From assembly GCA_965222215.1 (NCBI GenBank), contig OZ244931.1, forward strand, positions 1,550,001 through 1,614,000: a stretch of 64,000 nucleotides of DNA, in the 5' to 3' direction. The notes under the pieces are model-generated. The model was not told where the DNA came from, made no database searches, and saw only the letters and a list, made by a program, of their open reading frames with translations. Shown here in pieces: positions 28,101 to 35,744 of this stretch (position 1 is its first letter; the number at the start of each line of letters is the position of its first letter). A program made the position numbers and the translations under genes. This stretch comes from JABJAG01 sp965222215. GTDB lineage: Bacteria > Pseudomonadota > Alphaproteobacteria > UBA6615.

Positions 28101-28494
28101 CTACGGGGATCAGAACGACGACCGTCTCGAGGGCGGGTCGGGGAACGACCGTCTGTACGGGGGCTCGGAGCATGACACGCTGCTCGGCCAGGATGGCAAC
28201 GACACGCTGGACGGCGGAACGGGCAACGACATCCTGACGGGCGGCGACGGGGATGACCTGTTCGTGTTTGCGAACGGGGCTGGCCGGGACCGGGTCGAGG
28301 ACTTCACGGCGGGTGCGGGGACGGACGACCGGCTGGATCTCCGCAACGTGACGTCGATCAATGACATGGCGGATCTGCTGGCGGCGTCGACGCAGGACGG
28401 CGCGGACACGGTGATCGACCTGGGCGGGCCGAACGAGCTCACCCTCATCGGTGTCGACCGCTCCACCCTCCACCAGGACGACTTCCTGTTCTAG
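25147..28494 (+). CDS. RTX class 3 lipase
   Basis: 1115 residues. The N-terminal 300 form a class 3 (Rhizomucor-type) lipase: the nucleophile elbow GHSLGGATAETYA has Ser about 137, HIDHTGDPVSN supplies the likely Asp, and VVAEHLSQLY the likely His. A beta-roll of RTX nonapeptides runs from about residue 490 to 1030, then LDLRNVTSINDM and the tail HQDDFLF, a type I secretion signal. No N-terminal signal peptide. The start ATG 25147 has only a distant AAGGA; the frame is open further upstream but has no ATG or GTG. The first third is visibly more AT-rich than the rest and contains a terminator-like hairpin at 25585-25616. The transporter for secretion is not in the window. Confidence 0.88.
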   Translation: MAALSVAAYGKDNRSAQGSINYQNTSHDNVLSGWSAITFDIPQSGTYWDDRNFYNVSNAELMVAVNGNTLAVAFRGSQAEDFDENTETWGEPLRDDWYSARFGLTAYVENFEPFLQGLNAYLQENQNIDTLWLTGHSLGGATAETYAASFANDAAFFNIRSPLTVTFGSPGTNLITNSSITNLYHIDHTGDPVSNNILINHSFEGMQIEIDLPNTNGGLVNVWPPDVVAEHLSQLYSDNISEIVGSVLYENTSSSTVLRVAEQASDDTVAGLNTQEDELILGLSGDDTFWEGRRGVGSVDYIDGGDGTDVLDFSTRWNSLPQDEALFFHFGATQSESLAGILSGSTSTIFTSIEKVVGSTYSDVYYVDLDIYDPDRLPNLVISDPAGTDDWFGFVGAEFFNNDYMFEQSGTDLTVTLFESDGSTVAGRLTVENHFGTGSIENAVIWDDAFNELAVFGFAELVDNSSTGNVIRAGSIADECLANGSGTDVNFGGGGNDKLEGGHGGGDDRLDGGDGNDTVTFTSTSLGVTVNLSTGTATGAETGTDVLRRIENVVGGSGDDTITGDANANVLDGGSGNDTLTGGGGNDVFIVDSLGDTVVEAADGGFDIIRTSLTNLTLADNVERIEILGTWGGSRTLNGNAGNNWIVGGTGSDTMDGGDGDDELEGGDGHDWILAGVGNDIVRGGNHTDNMWGGAGDDDLYGDDGLSGNAGNDRLWGGNGSDLLFGQEGADFLDGGSGVDHLHGWTGNDVLLGGAGRDVMHGDQNNDHLEGGSGDAFMYGGTEHDHLFGQDGADQMFGGSGNDTLHGWTGNDTLFGEHGDDVLYGDQNNDGLSGGAGNDRLYGGSEDDQLFGQSGNDRLDGGTGHDNLYGWTGEDTLLGGDGHDTLRGDQNNDLLFGGNGNDTLYGGSEHDQLYGEAGDDVMHGEGGFDGLSGGAGNDQLFGGSGGDQLFGQTGDDALDGGAGHDRLHGWTGNDTLIGDDGNDTLYGDQNDDRLEGGSGNDRLYGGSEHDTLLGQDGNDTLDGGTGNDILTGGDGDDLFVFANGAGRDRVEDFTAGAGTDDRLDLRNVTSINDMADLLAASTQDGADTVIDLGGPNELTLIGVDRSTLHQDDFLF
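25585..25616 (+). terminator. Intrinsic-terminator sequence inside the lipase coding region
   Basis: A perfect 12-base inverted repeat (25585-25596 with 25599-25610, two-base centre) is followed immediately by six T (25611-25616). It lies in the sense direction, about 30 bases after the catalytic Ser codon. Structurally it is as good as the true terminators in this window. Confidence 0.55.
27370..28233 (+). repeat. 63-residue RTX super-repeat in the lipase
   Basis: GWTG loops start at 27376, 27565, 27754 and 28051. The first two intervals are exactly 189 bases (seven nonapeptides). The third is 297 bases, the same unit plus four extra nonapeptides. The order of loop types (GWTG, GDQN, GGSE, GQSG) is the same as in the upstream RTX gene. 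Confidence 0.85.
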
Positions 28495-28735
28495 CGGGCC
28501 GTTGCGCGTATTATCGTGTGTGGCCGCGCGCCGAAAACCCAAGATGCTTCAAGAGATTGCTTGCAACGGCGCGTTCCAGCGCCCATGTTGTCGTCAATGA
28601 ATACCGCTCTCTGGTTCGAGCGAGCCGTCCACCGTGGTCGAACGCGGCGGCGAGACCTTTCCCGAAACAGCCGTGCCGGTTTCAGCGCGCAGGACATGGT
28701 GTCCGCGTGATACGACCATGAATGAAAGAGTCTCA

Positions 28736-28939
28736 ATGCCTACAGGTACCGTAAAATTCTTCAACACCACCCGCGGCTTCGGCTTCATCGCTCCTGACGA
28801 AGGCGGCAAGGACGTGTTCGTCCACGTCACCGCTGTCGAGCAGGCCGGCATGGGTTCCCTGACCGAAGGTCAGAAAGTCAATTTCCAGGTCGAAGACGAC
28901 CGTCGCGGCCCGAAGGCTGTCGATCTGTCGGCCGCCTGA
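28736..28939 (+). CDS. cspA: Cold-shock protein
   Basis: A 67-residue single cold-shock domain that binds single-stranded RNA/DNA. RNP1 is RGFGFI and RNP2 is DVFVHV; the start is MPTGTVKFFNTTRGFGF. I chose ATG 28736 because the protein then has the standard N-terminus and GAAAGAG precedes it. The 241-base region between the lipase stop and this ATG has no gene and probably contains the promoter and a long cold-shock-type leader. A strong terminator follows. Confidence 0.96.
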   Translation: MPTGTVKFFNTTRGFGFIAPDEGGKDVFVHVTAVEQAGMGSLTEGQKVNFQVEDDRRGPKAVDLSAA

Positions 28940-28961
28940 ATACCCCATCATTTTTGTTTCG

Positions 28962-28993
28962 AACGGCCGGGTGCTTGCGCCCGGCCGTTTTTT
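28962..28993 (+). terminator. Rho-independent terminator after cspA
   Basis: A ten-base stem (AACGGCCGGG with CCCGGCCGTT) around an eight-base loop, running into a T tract. It lies 22 bases after the cspA stop. Confidence 0.9.
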
Positions 28994-29066
28994 CTTGGGC
29001 ATGCGGCGCGCCATTGAACGCCTCGGGTCCCGCCGATATCGTGAAGGCAATTCGATGGAGGCCATG

Positions 29067-29876
29067 ATGAGCGATACCATAGAAGCGCCGATCGGCTATC
29101 TCGTGGACACCGGCGATCTGCCGGTGTTCTACCAGTCCGATGTTGCCGGCGAGCGCACGAACTTCGAGGGTGAGCGCGCGTTCCACCCGATGAAAATTCG
29201 CAATGCGCGCTCCCTGCCGAACGAGTTCACGCTCGACCGGGAAGGTTTCGCGTTTGTCTCGCACCGTTCGGCGGTGCTGGATTTTTACGACGACGGCCAA
29301 CTCTCCGGAACCTACGATGCCGAGGCGGCGGCGCTGGTGCGCGCGCATACCGGCGCCTCGCGCGCTTTTGTTTTCGATCACACGCGGCGCTCGTCGTCCC
29401 AGGCTGTCCGCGAGGCGCAGAGCGCGCGCGACCCCGCCAACGCCGCGCACACCGACTACACGGACTGGTCGGCGCGCAAACGCGTCGAAGATGTCATGGG
29501 GGACGAGGCGGGAGCGCTGCTGGCGAAGCGGTTTGCCATCGTGAACGTCTGGCGTTCGATCGGCGGCACTATCGAAGAGTGGCCGCTGGCCGTGTGCACA
29601 TGGGACAGCGTCGATGATGCCCACCTGCATACCGTCGAACGACGCGCCTACAACCGTGTCGGACAGACCCGGCACGCGTCCCACGACCCGGGGAACAACT
29701 GGTTCTATTTCCCGAAAATGACGCCCGACGAGGCTCTGCTGATCAAGAACTACGACACCGAGACCGACGGGCGGGCGCGCTACGCGCTGCATGCGTCCTT
29801 CGACGATCCGACGGCACCGAAGGACGCGGCGCCGCGCGAAAGTCTCGAGACCCGTGTGTTCGCCTTCTTCGACTGA
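29067..29876 (+). CDS. CmcJ/NvfI family oxidoreductase
   Basis: 269 residues resembling CmcJ/NvfI-like proteins, known from cephamycin and fungal meroterpenoid pathways. Typical parts are VFDHTRRSS near residue 105, the metal-type motif AAHTDYTDWSARKRV near 130, and FAIVNVWRSIGG near 160. It may be a 2-oxoglutarate/iron-type hydroxylase or partner protein; the substrate is unknown. ATG 29067 has GGAGG five bases upstream; ATGs at 29055 and 29064 are less well placed. Its TGA overlaps the ATG of the MFS gene, so the two form an operon. Members also occur outside antibiotic clusters in marine alphaproteobacteria. Confidence 0.8.
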   Translation: MSDTIEAPIGYLVDTGDLPVFYQSDVAGERTNFEGERAFHPMKIRNARSLPNEFTLDREGFAFVSHRSAVLDFYDDGQLSGTYDAEAAALVRAHTGASRAFVFDHTRRSSSQAVREAQSARDPANAAHTDYTDWSARKRVEDVMGDEAGALLAKRFAIVNVWRSIGGTIEEWPLAVCTWDSVDDAHLHTVERRAYNRVGQTRHASHDPGNNWFYFPKMTPDEALLIKNYDTETDGRARYALHASFDDPTAPKDAAPRESLETRVFAFFD

Positions 29877-31225
29877 TGCCGTCCATGACGAAACCTGCCG
29901 GGGCCGACAGCGATCGGGACCTCACGCGAGCCGTATACGCCATGCTTGCGAGCGAGGACGACGGCCGCGTTTGTCGCGATATTCCGGAATCGGCATGTCA
30001 TGAGCAGCCACGAAATTTTCTCGTCCATGTCTTGAGCCTCGCCGCCACCAAGACCGGTGACGGCCTTGCAGATCCGAAACTCGTTCTCTCCTGGATATTG
30101 GCAACCCTCGGCGCGCCGGCGTTCCTCATCGGCATGCTCGTGCCCGTTCGCGAGGCCGGCGCGTTGTTGCCGCAACTTTTTACGGCAGGGGCCATCCGAA
30201 GTCTGCCCGTTCGCAAATGGGTGTGGGCCGCCGCCGCCCTTGTTCAGGGTATTGCCGTTGCCGGCATGGGCGTGACCGCCTTCGTTCTCGACGGCGAGGC
30301 GGCCGGTTGGGCGATCGTGGGCCTGCTCACAGTGTTCGCCATTGCGAGAAGCGGGGCGTCCGTCAGCTACAAGGACGTCCTCGGAAAGACGGTGTCCAAG
30401 GCCACGCGGGGGACCGCGACGGGGGCGGCCGGCACGGTGTCCGCAATTCTTGTCCTGGTCTATGGCGTGTTGCTGGCGTCCGGGTGGCTGGACAAGTCGC
30501 TGGCCGTGGTGGCGGGCGGCCTTTTTGTGGCGGCGGGGTTATGGATCGTCGCGGCGGCGCTGTTCGCGACGCTGGCGGAAGAGGAGGGTGCAACCGAAGG
30601 CGGCAGGAACGCTGCGTCGGTCGCGCTTCGTCAGGTGTCTCTCCTATGGGAGGATTCCCAGCTGGCGCGCTTTATCGCGGTGCGGGGATTGCTGACGGCG
30701 ACGGCGCTGGCACCGCCGTTCCTGATTTCGTTGTCCGATGCATCCGGGACAAGGGCGTTGGGCGAGCTCGGCATGCTCGTGATAGCGAGCTCTCTCGCGT
30801 CGGTGTCCAGCAGCTATGTGTGGGGCCGGTTGTCGGACAAGTCGAGCCGGAGGGTCCTGGCGTACTCAGGATTACTGGCGGCGGTGCTGTTCGCGGTCGC
30901 CGCGTTATTGGTGATCTTCGCCCGTCCCGTTCTCGGCGCGGCATATGTGCTGCCGGTGCTTCTGTTCGTTCTCATGGTTTCCTATCAGGGCGTTCGCCTG
31001 GGCCGTTCGACGCATCTCGTCGACATGGCCGGCGCGGACCGGCGTGCGAGCTATACGGCACTGTCGAACACCGTGATCGGCGTTCTGTTGATGGCCGGGG
31101 GCATCTTCGGAGTCGTCGCGGAACTGGCGGGTATCGCCACCGTTCTGGTGGCATTTGCGGCGATGGGAATCCTCGCGTTCGTGTTGGCGCTTGGGCTGAA
31201 GGATGTTCAGGATGACGAATCCTGA
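29876..31225 (+). CDS. Major facilitator superfamily permease
   Basis: 449 residues with about 12 hydrophobic segments after a 65-residue soluble N-terminus. Visible features are a GRLSDKSSRRVLAYSG loop (MFS-type motif between helices) and long helices such as VLVYGVLLASGWL and VLPVLLFVLMVSYQGV. The N-terminal soluble tail is longer than usual; ATG 29885 is a possible alternative start. Overlap with the CmcJ-like stop suggests the two are co-expressed, perhaps as modification plus export or import of the same compound (inference). Confidence 0.82.
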   Translation: MPSMTKPAGADSDRDLTRAVYAMLASEDDGRVCRDIPESACHEQPRNFLVHVLSLAATKTGDGLADPKLVLSWILATLGAPAFLIGMLVPVREAGALLPQLFTAGAIRSLPVRKWVWAAAALVQGIAVAGMGVTAFVLDGEAAGWAIVGLLTVFAIARSGASVSYKDVLGKTVSKATRGTATGAAGTVSAILVLVYGVLLASGWLDKSLAVVAGGLFVAAGLWIVAAALFATLAEEEGATEGGRNAASVALRQVSLLWEDSQLARFIAVRGLLTATALAPPFLISLSDASGTRALGELGMLVIASSLASVSSSYVWGRLSDKSSRRVLAYSGLLAAVLFAVAALLVIFARPVLGAAYVLPVLLFVLMVSYQGVRLGRSTHLVDMAGADRRASYTALSNTVIGVLLMAGGIFGVVAELAGIATVLVAFAAMGILAFVLALGLKDVQDDES

Positions 31226-31390
31226 CCTGACCACTTTGGACGCTATCTCCCCTGCGCAAATTGGACGATAGGCCCGTTCAGCTCCACGAAACCGGACAAC
31301 CTGCTGAACATCTTGCGGCGCAACAATGAAGCGGTCGGCATCAGGGGGATGCTCCGGCCCTGCGGCCATACCGCTGGCGGCCGACGGAAG

Positions 31391-31419
31391 CTGCCAGCGG
31401 CCGCGAGGTCGGCTACAAT
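31391..31419 (+). promoter_or_regulatory. Candidate promoter before the PhyH-type dioxygenase
   Basis: CTGCCA (31391-31396) and TACAAT (31414-31419) with a 17-base spacer, about 50 bases upstream of the start codon. The -10 box is good and the -35 box moderate. Confidence 0.35.
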
Positions 31420-31469
31420 GGCCGTTGTCTGTGAGATCAGGAACATGTGCTCTGACGGGAGACGCGGAA

Positions 31470-32366
31470 ATGTTGCCAGATGGGATACCGAAGACCCCGC
31501 CGGGCGTTCTGACGGAGGATCAGCGCGCGGCATACCATCGCGATGGTTTTCTGCTGGTCAGCAAGGTCATCGATGAGGAAACGGTCGGGCGTTTGAACGA
31601 CGTCACGGATTCATTTGTCTCGCGGAGCCGGACGCATACGGAATCGGATGCAACCTTTGACCTGGCGCCCGAGCATAGCGCCGACAATCCGATGGTTCGG
31701 CGGATCAAGCGGCCGGATGAGCAGCATCCGCTCTATTGGGAGATGGCCACCGGCGTGATCGCGGATATCGTGGCAGACCTGATCGGACCCGATGTCGTCT
31801 ACCACCATTCCAAGCTGAACTTTAAATGGCACGGCGGCGACGATACCGTCGCCTGGCACCAGGATATCCAGTTCTATCCCCACACCAACTATTCACCGCT
31901 GACCGTGGGCATCTACCTGCGTGATACCGGCCCGGACGACGGGCCGCTGACCGTGCTGCCGGGTAGCCACAATGGGCCCCTGTACGACCAGTATGACGGT
32001 GACGGAAACTGGACCGGATGCCTTTCAGACGCGGATGCGGCTGAACTGGATACGTCCGCGGCCGTCGAACTCACCGGCGCGGCGGGCTCTATCACCATCC
32101 ACAATTGCCGAACGGTGCACTCGTCGCCCCCGAGCCGGCGTGCGAACGGTCGCCCGTTGCTTCTTCACGCCTACGCCGCGGGCGATGCGTTCGCCTATAC
32201 GGCTCACCCCGACCCGTCGAAACACGCCTATGAAGTCGTGCGCGGGACGCGGGCCCGTTGGGCGCGCCACGATCCGCGGCCATGTCTATTGCCGCCGGAC
32301 TGGTCTGGTGGCTACACGTCGATCTTTGCCGCGCAGACCGGGGAAGATCACGCTGCGGCGGAATGA
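31470..32366 (+). CDS. Phytanoyl-CoA dioxygenase (PhyH) family protein
   Basis: 298 residues of the Fe(II)/2-oxoglutarate oxygenase PhyH family. The start LTEDQRAAYHRDGFLLVSKV is typical. The metal motif is WHQDIQFYP (His and Asp near residue 130) and the distal His is in CRTVHSSPPS near 215. A GPLTVLPGSHNGPLY segment is also diagnostic. ATG 31470 with GGGAGA upstream is preferred; the frame back to 31326 has no family similarity. The cupin gene follows 21 bases later. It probably hydroxylates a small molecule; the substrate is unknown. Confidence 0.9.
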   Translation: MLPDGIPKTPPGVLTEDQRAAYHRDGFLLVSKVIDEETVGRLNDVTDSFVSRSRTHTESDATFDLAPEHSADNPMVRRIKRPDEQHPLYWEMATGVIADIVADLIGPDVVYHHSKLNFKWHGGDDTVAWHQDIQFYPHTNYSPLTVGIYLRDTGPDDGPLTVLPGSHNGPLYDQYDGDGNWTGCLSDADAAELDTSAAVELTGAAGSITIHNCRTVHSSPPSRRANGRPLLLHAYAAGDAFAYTAHPDPSKHAYEVVRGTRARWARHDPRPCLLPPDWSGGYTSIFAAQTGEDHAAAE

Positions 32367-32387
32367 CAACGACTGCGAGGAGGACCC

Positions 32388-32963
32388 ATGAAAATCGTCA
32401 AGGTGACACCTGAGCAAATGGAGAATCGGGTCTCGCGTTTCGAGGCCCTGGAGCCCATGCAGCAGCAGAAACCGGATGCGCTTCCGCCGGAAGCCATCGA
32501 GGCGATTACCGCGCCGAAGCTCTACCCGGTCCTGTCCCCCAGGGAGGACAACGGGCCATGGGCGAACCCGCCGATCGAGATCAACGAGGGCATCGCGATG
32601 CTTGTCGCTGAATGTCAGCCGGGCGAAGGACCGCCGCTGCACGCACACCACAACACCCATGAAATTTTTACGGTGCTGAAGGGCGCATTCAAGATCGAGT
32701 GGGGCAATGAAGGCGAGAACGAAGTGGTGCTCGGGCTTTACGATACCATCGCCGTGCCGATGGGCTGCCACAGGCGGTTCGAGAACGTGTCCGACGAGGT
32801 CGGATACCTGCAGGCAGTCATCCTGTGCAAGGAAGGTGGCGACGACTTCAACGACATTACCTATCCCCCGGAAACGGGCAAAGAGTTGGCGGAGAAGTTC
32901 GGCCCGCAGGTTCTCGACGAGATGGCCAAGATCGGGATTACGTTTGATTCCGAGGTCGACTAA
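32388..32963 (+). CDS. Cupin domain protein
   Basis: 191 residues with one cupin barrel in the middle: motif 1 HAHHNTHEIFTVLKGAFKI near residue 85, then YDTIAVPMGCHRRFENV. An N-terminal 60-residue extension (FEALEPMQQQKPDALPPEAI) recurs in a group of such proteins but has no known role. GAGGAGGA precedes ATG 32388. It lies in an operon with the PhyH gene and ends 4 bases inside the convergent esterase gene. The substrate is unknown. Confidence 0.85.
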   Translation: MKIVKVTPEQMENRVSRFEALEPMQQQKPDALPPEAIEAITAPKLYPVLSPREDNGPWANPPIEINEGIAMLVAECQPGEGPPLHAHHNTHEIFTVLKGAFKIEWGNEGENEVVLGLYDTIAVPMGCHRRFENVSDEVGYLQAVILCKEGGDDFNDITYPPETGKELAEKFGPQVLDEMAKIGITFDSEVD

Positions 32964-33892
32964 CTCGTCGCGAACGCTTCCCTGAGGGCGGCGACGGCCT
33001 GGGCGATGGCGGCGTTCCCCTGATCGCAGAAGCCGCCCATGTTGAAGAAGCCGTGCACGACCCCTTCGTACAGGTGATACTGCACGGGTACGCCCGCGTT
33101 GCGTAGTTTCGACGCATAGGCCCTGCCTTCGTCGCGCAGGGGGTCGATCTGGGCCGCGATCATGACGGCCGGGGCCAGACCCGATACATCCGGTTCCAGG
33201 ATCGGCGAGGCGCGCGGATCCAGGCGGTGATCTCCCACATGCATCCCGATCACCCACTGGAGGGTCCGGTCGTCGAGGAACATGGTTTCCTCTATCCGGC
33301 TCGGCGGCAGGCCGCCCATATCGGTCATCGGGTAGATGAGAAGCTGAAGGTTCGGCTGGTGTGCGCCTTCTCGTTTGGCTTCCTGTGCAACCGCGGCCGC
33401 GAGGTAGCCGCCGCCGCTATCGCCGCCAATGGCGACGCGGGACGGATCGCCCCCGATGTCGCGCGCGTTCTCGCGCAACCATCTGTACGTGGCAAAGCAG
33501 TCCTCGAGCGGGGCGGGGAACGGGTTTTCCGGTGCGCGCCGATAGGCGGGAACGATCACGATGCATCCGGCGTCGTCGGCAAGCACCGTGCTGGTGCCCT
33601 CATAGTCTTCCGGCGCCATCATGCAGCAGCCGCCGCCGTGAAAGTATGCGAGTACGGGAAAGGGGCCGTCCCCGTGCGGCGTGTATATCCGCGTGCGGAT
33701 ATCGCCGGCGGGGCCGGGTATTTGTACGTCTTCGATCCTGGCAAGATCGCGGGCAGGCGGGTTTATCTGCTTCCAGAGGTCGCTGAATCCCTGGCGTGTC
33801 GCCTCAAGGCCCAGATCGACGGGATGGGGCATATCCAGCGCGGCGAGATCGCCGACGAATTTCTTGATCTGCGGATCAATGTAGGTGGACAT
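32960..33892 (-). CDS. HSL-family alpha/beta hydrolase (esterase)
   Basis: 310 residues of the hormone-sensitive-lipase family. The oxyanion motif is YFHGGGCC near residue 85, the nucleophile elbow GGDSGGGYLAAAV near 155, the Asp near DPLRDEG and the His in VVHGFFN near 285. It hydrolyses short-chain esters or related small substrates in the cytoplasm. It is convergent with the cupin gene, overlapping by 4 bases. The reverse frame contains other open frames that are only shadows. Confidence 0.93.
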   Translation of the reverse strand: MSTYIDPQIKKFVGDLAALDMPHPVDLGLEATRQGFSDLWKQINPPARDLARIEDVQIPGPAGDIRTRIYTPHGDGPFPVLAYFHGGGCCMMAPEDYEGTSTVLADDAGCIVIVPAYRRAPENPFPAPLEDCFATYRWLRENARDIGGDPSRVAIGGDSGGGYLAAAVAQEAKREGAHQPNLQLLIYPMTDMGGLPPSRIEETMFLDDRTLQWVIGMHVGDHRLDPRASPILEPDVSGLAPAVMIAAQIDPLRDEGRAYASKLRNAGVPVQYHLYEGVVHGFFNMGGFCDQGNAAIAQAVAALREAFATS

Positions 33893-33991
33893 GGTACTGC
33901 TCCCGCGTGTGGTGGAACCGGTCCGAAACTCTATCGGTTGAAAATGGATACGACCACAGGGACGGGAGGCGTTTCGCGGACTCCTCGGCGG

Positions 33992-34564
33992 TCAGTTTGC
34001 CTTGCGGAGCAAGAGGTCCGTGAAGGTTTTCGCGGCGGATCTGGCATCGTCGTCGGACGAAGACAGATGACGGCCGATAGAAAAACCGTCGAACGCCATA
34101 AGGGCAATATGTGCGAGCTGGTGCACATCCAGAGGGACGGCCGGCAGACTCTTTGCTAACAGCCCGGCAAACCGCGCTTCGCAGTCCGCGCGTAGTTCCT
34201 TGCTATAGCCTTCCGATTCCGATGCCGTTGAGAGAGCCTGCATCAGGTTGTTGGCGAATCCGTTGCGGTCGGCCGGCATATCGCACCAGATAAATTCGAA
34301 CAGGCGGCGTGTCCGCGCGTTTGAATCCGGTAGTTCCCTGATTTCATCTTCCAGCTTGTCGAACAGAGAATGTAGCCAGGGCCCTGCGATGGCCCAGAGG
34401 ATCTCGAGCTTGGATCCGTAATAAACGTAGATGTTCGATTTGGAGATACCCGCGGACCGAGCGATTGATGCCATCGTCGTGTCGACATAGCCGTTGTCCG
34501 CGAAGAGTTGCTCTGCGGATGAAACGATCCGTTCACGAACTACATCTTTCTTGAACTGTGCCAC
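33992..34564 (-). CDS. TetR family transcriptional regulator
   Basis: 190 residues. The N-terminal HTH (residues about 8-55) is typical: RERIVSSAEQLFADNGYVDT, then MASIARSAGISKSNIYVYYG. The helical C-terminal ligand domain is unassigned. I prefer GTG 34564, which gives MAQFKKD; a TTG at 34579 would add 5 residues. It is divergent from the NicX-like gene, with an inverted repeat in the shared gap, so it most likely represses that pair and itself until a pathway ligand binds. Confidence 0.9.
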   Translation of the reverse strand: MAQFKKDVVRERIVSSAEQLFADNGYVDTTMASIARSAGISKSNIYVYYGSKLEILWAIAGPWLHSLFDKLEDEIRELPDSNARTRRLFEFIWCDMPADRNGFANNLMQALSTASESEGYSKELRADCEARFAGLLAKSLPAVPLDVHQLAHIALMAFDGFSIGRHLSSSDDDARSAAKTFTDLLLRKAN

Positions 34565-34570
34565 CTTAAA

Positions 34571-34616
34571 AACGACCAATGTTCGTTATTGACACGGCCA
34601 ACATATCCGGTAGCAT
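34571..34616 (+). promoter_or_regulatory. TetR-type operator overlapping a promoter
   Basis: The inverted repeat AACGA-N7-TCGTT (34571-34587) abuts a -35 box TTGACA (34589-34594). TAGCAT (34611-34616) lies 16 bases further, as the -10. This faces the NicX-like gene, whose start is 45 bases downstream. Repression by the divergent TetR protein is expected. Confidence 0.5.
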
Positions 34617-34660
34617 CCGGGCCAACAACCGAAATTCGATTTCAAGCAAAGGAGAGGGCC

Positions 34661-35743
34661 ATGCGCGTCCCGGCCGCCGTTCGTCATCAGGAAATGAATC
34701 CTGGAAAATTGACCGCGCTGTTCCTGAAACAGTTCTCTATGTCCAAGGTTTCCGAGGGAGAGACAATGGCATTGCTTTCGGACGTCACGACACGTCCGGA
34801 ATATGTCCAGGCGGCGTTCGCGGCGGCGGAGGAACTGGGCGCGAACTGCTACGAAATGCGCGTCAACATGACACCGTCATGGACGAAGGTTGGTGTCGAC
34901 ACGATCGGACAGACGAACGGCATGCTGGATGCGCTCAAGGCCGCGGATATCGTGGTCGCGCTCCATATTCCCCTGTTCACGAGCTGGCTGCGAGACGTGA
35001 TGGGAACGGGGACGCGCTTCCTGATGATCATCGATGCGCCGGACGATCTTGAGGTTCTGCTGTCGCCCAAGGGGCTGAAGGAGGCCGTGAAGTATGCGCA
35101 CGACCGCTACACGGCGACGAAAGAGGTACGGGTCCTCAGCGATTCCGGCACGGACCTGACCTACACACGTGGCGATTTTCCGGTGATGAGCCAGTGGGGC
35201 TATTCCGACGAGCCGGGCCATTTCGATCAATGGGGCGTGGGACACATTCACACCTTTCCGGACGAGGGTTCGGCCAACGGCACGGTTGTCATCGCACCCG
35301 GCGATATCGTGATCCTGCCCTACTGCCGATACGTGGTGGATGAGGTGCGCCTCGACGTCCGCGACGGCTTTATTCGCAAGGTCGAGGGCGGTCTCGACGC
35401 GAAGCTGATGCAGGAATGGCTCGACGACAACAAGCTATCGGATGACGATCTCGACCCCTATGCGGTCTCGCATCTCGGCTGGGGGCTGAACCCGCAGGCG
35501 CGCTGGTACAACATCGCGCTTCATGGCGACAACCCGGAGCGGTCCCATGCGGCCACCCGGGCATTCCCGGGGAACTTCCTGTTCTCGACCGGGCCGAACA
35601 CGCAAGGCGGCGGAACGCGAAGCACGAACGGCCACTACGATGTGCCGATGCGCGACTGCACGGTGATCCTGGACAACGAGGTCGTGATCGAGCGTGGCAA
35701 GATTGTCGACGAGAAGATGATTGTCGAACGCGAGGCCCGCTAG
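34661..35743 (+). CDS. NicX-like 2,5-dihydroxypyridine 5,6-dioxygenase family enzyme
   Basis: 360 residues. The whole protein follows Pseudomonas NicX, the mononuclear iron enzyme that opens 2,5-dihydroxypyridine to N-formylmaleamate in nicotinate breakdown. Shared parts are QWGYSDEPGHFDQW, SHLGWGLNPQARW and NFLFSTGPNTQGGGTRST. The three ligands expected from NicX have equivalents: His 271 (in SHLGWGL), His 325 and Asp 327 (in GHYDVPMRDC). ATG 34661 has AAAGGAGAGGG upstream. One base separates its stop from the next hydrolase gene. The true ring substrate may differ. Confidence 0.85.
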   Translation: MRVPAAVRHQEMNPGKLTALFLKQFSMSKVSEGETMALLSDVTTRPEYVQAAFAAAEELGANCYEMRVNMTPSWTKVGVDTIGQTNGMLDALKAADIVVALHIPLFTSWLRDVMGTGTRFLMIIDAPDDLEVLLSPKGLKEAVKYAHDRYTATKEVRVLSDSGTDLTYTRGDFPVMSQWGYSDEPGHFDQWGVGHIHTFPDEGSANGTVVIAPGDIVILPYCRYVVDEVRLDVRDGFIRKVEGGLDAKLMQEWLDDNKLSDDDLDPYAVSHLGWGLNPQARWYNIALHGDNPERSHAATRAFPGNFLFSTGPNTQGGGTRSTNGHYDVPMRDCTVILDNEVVIERGKIVDEKMIVEREAR

Positions 35744-35744
35744 G

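Noticed and set aside
24144..28233. Possible CRISPR array
   Set aside because: The periodicity is 27 bases (nine codons) in frame and encodes calcium-binding nonapeptides; there are no spacers of unique sequence.
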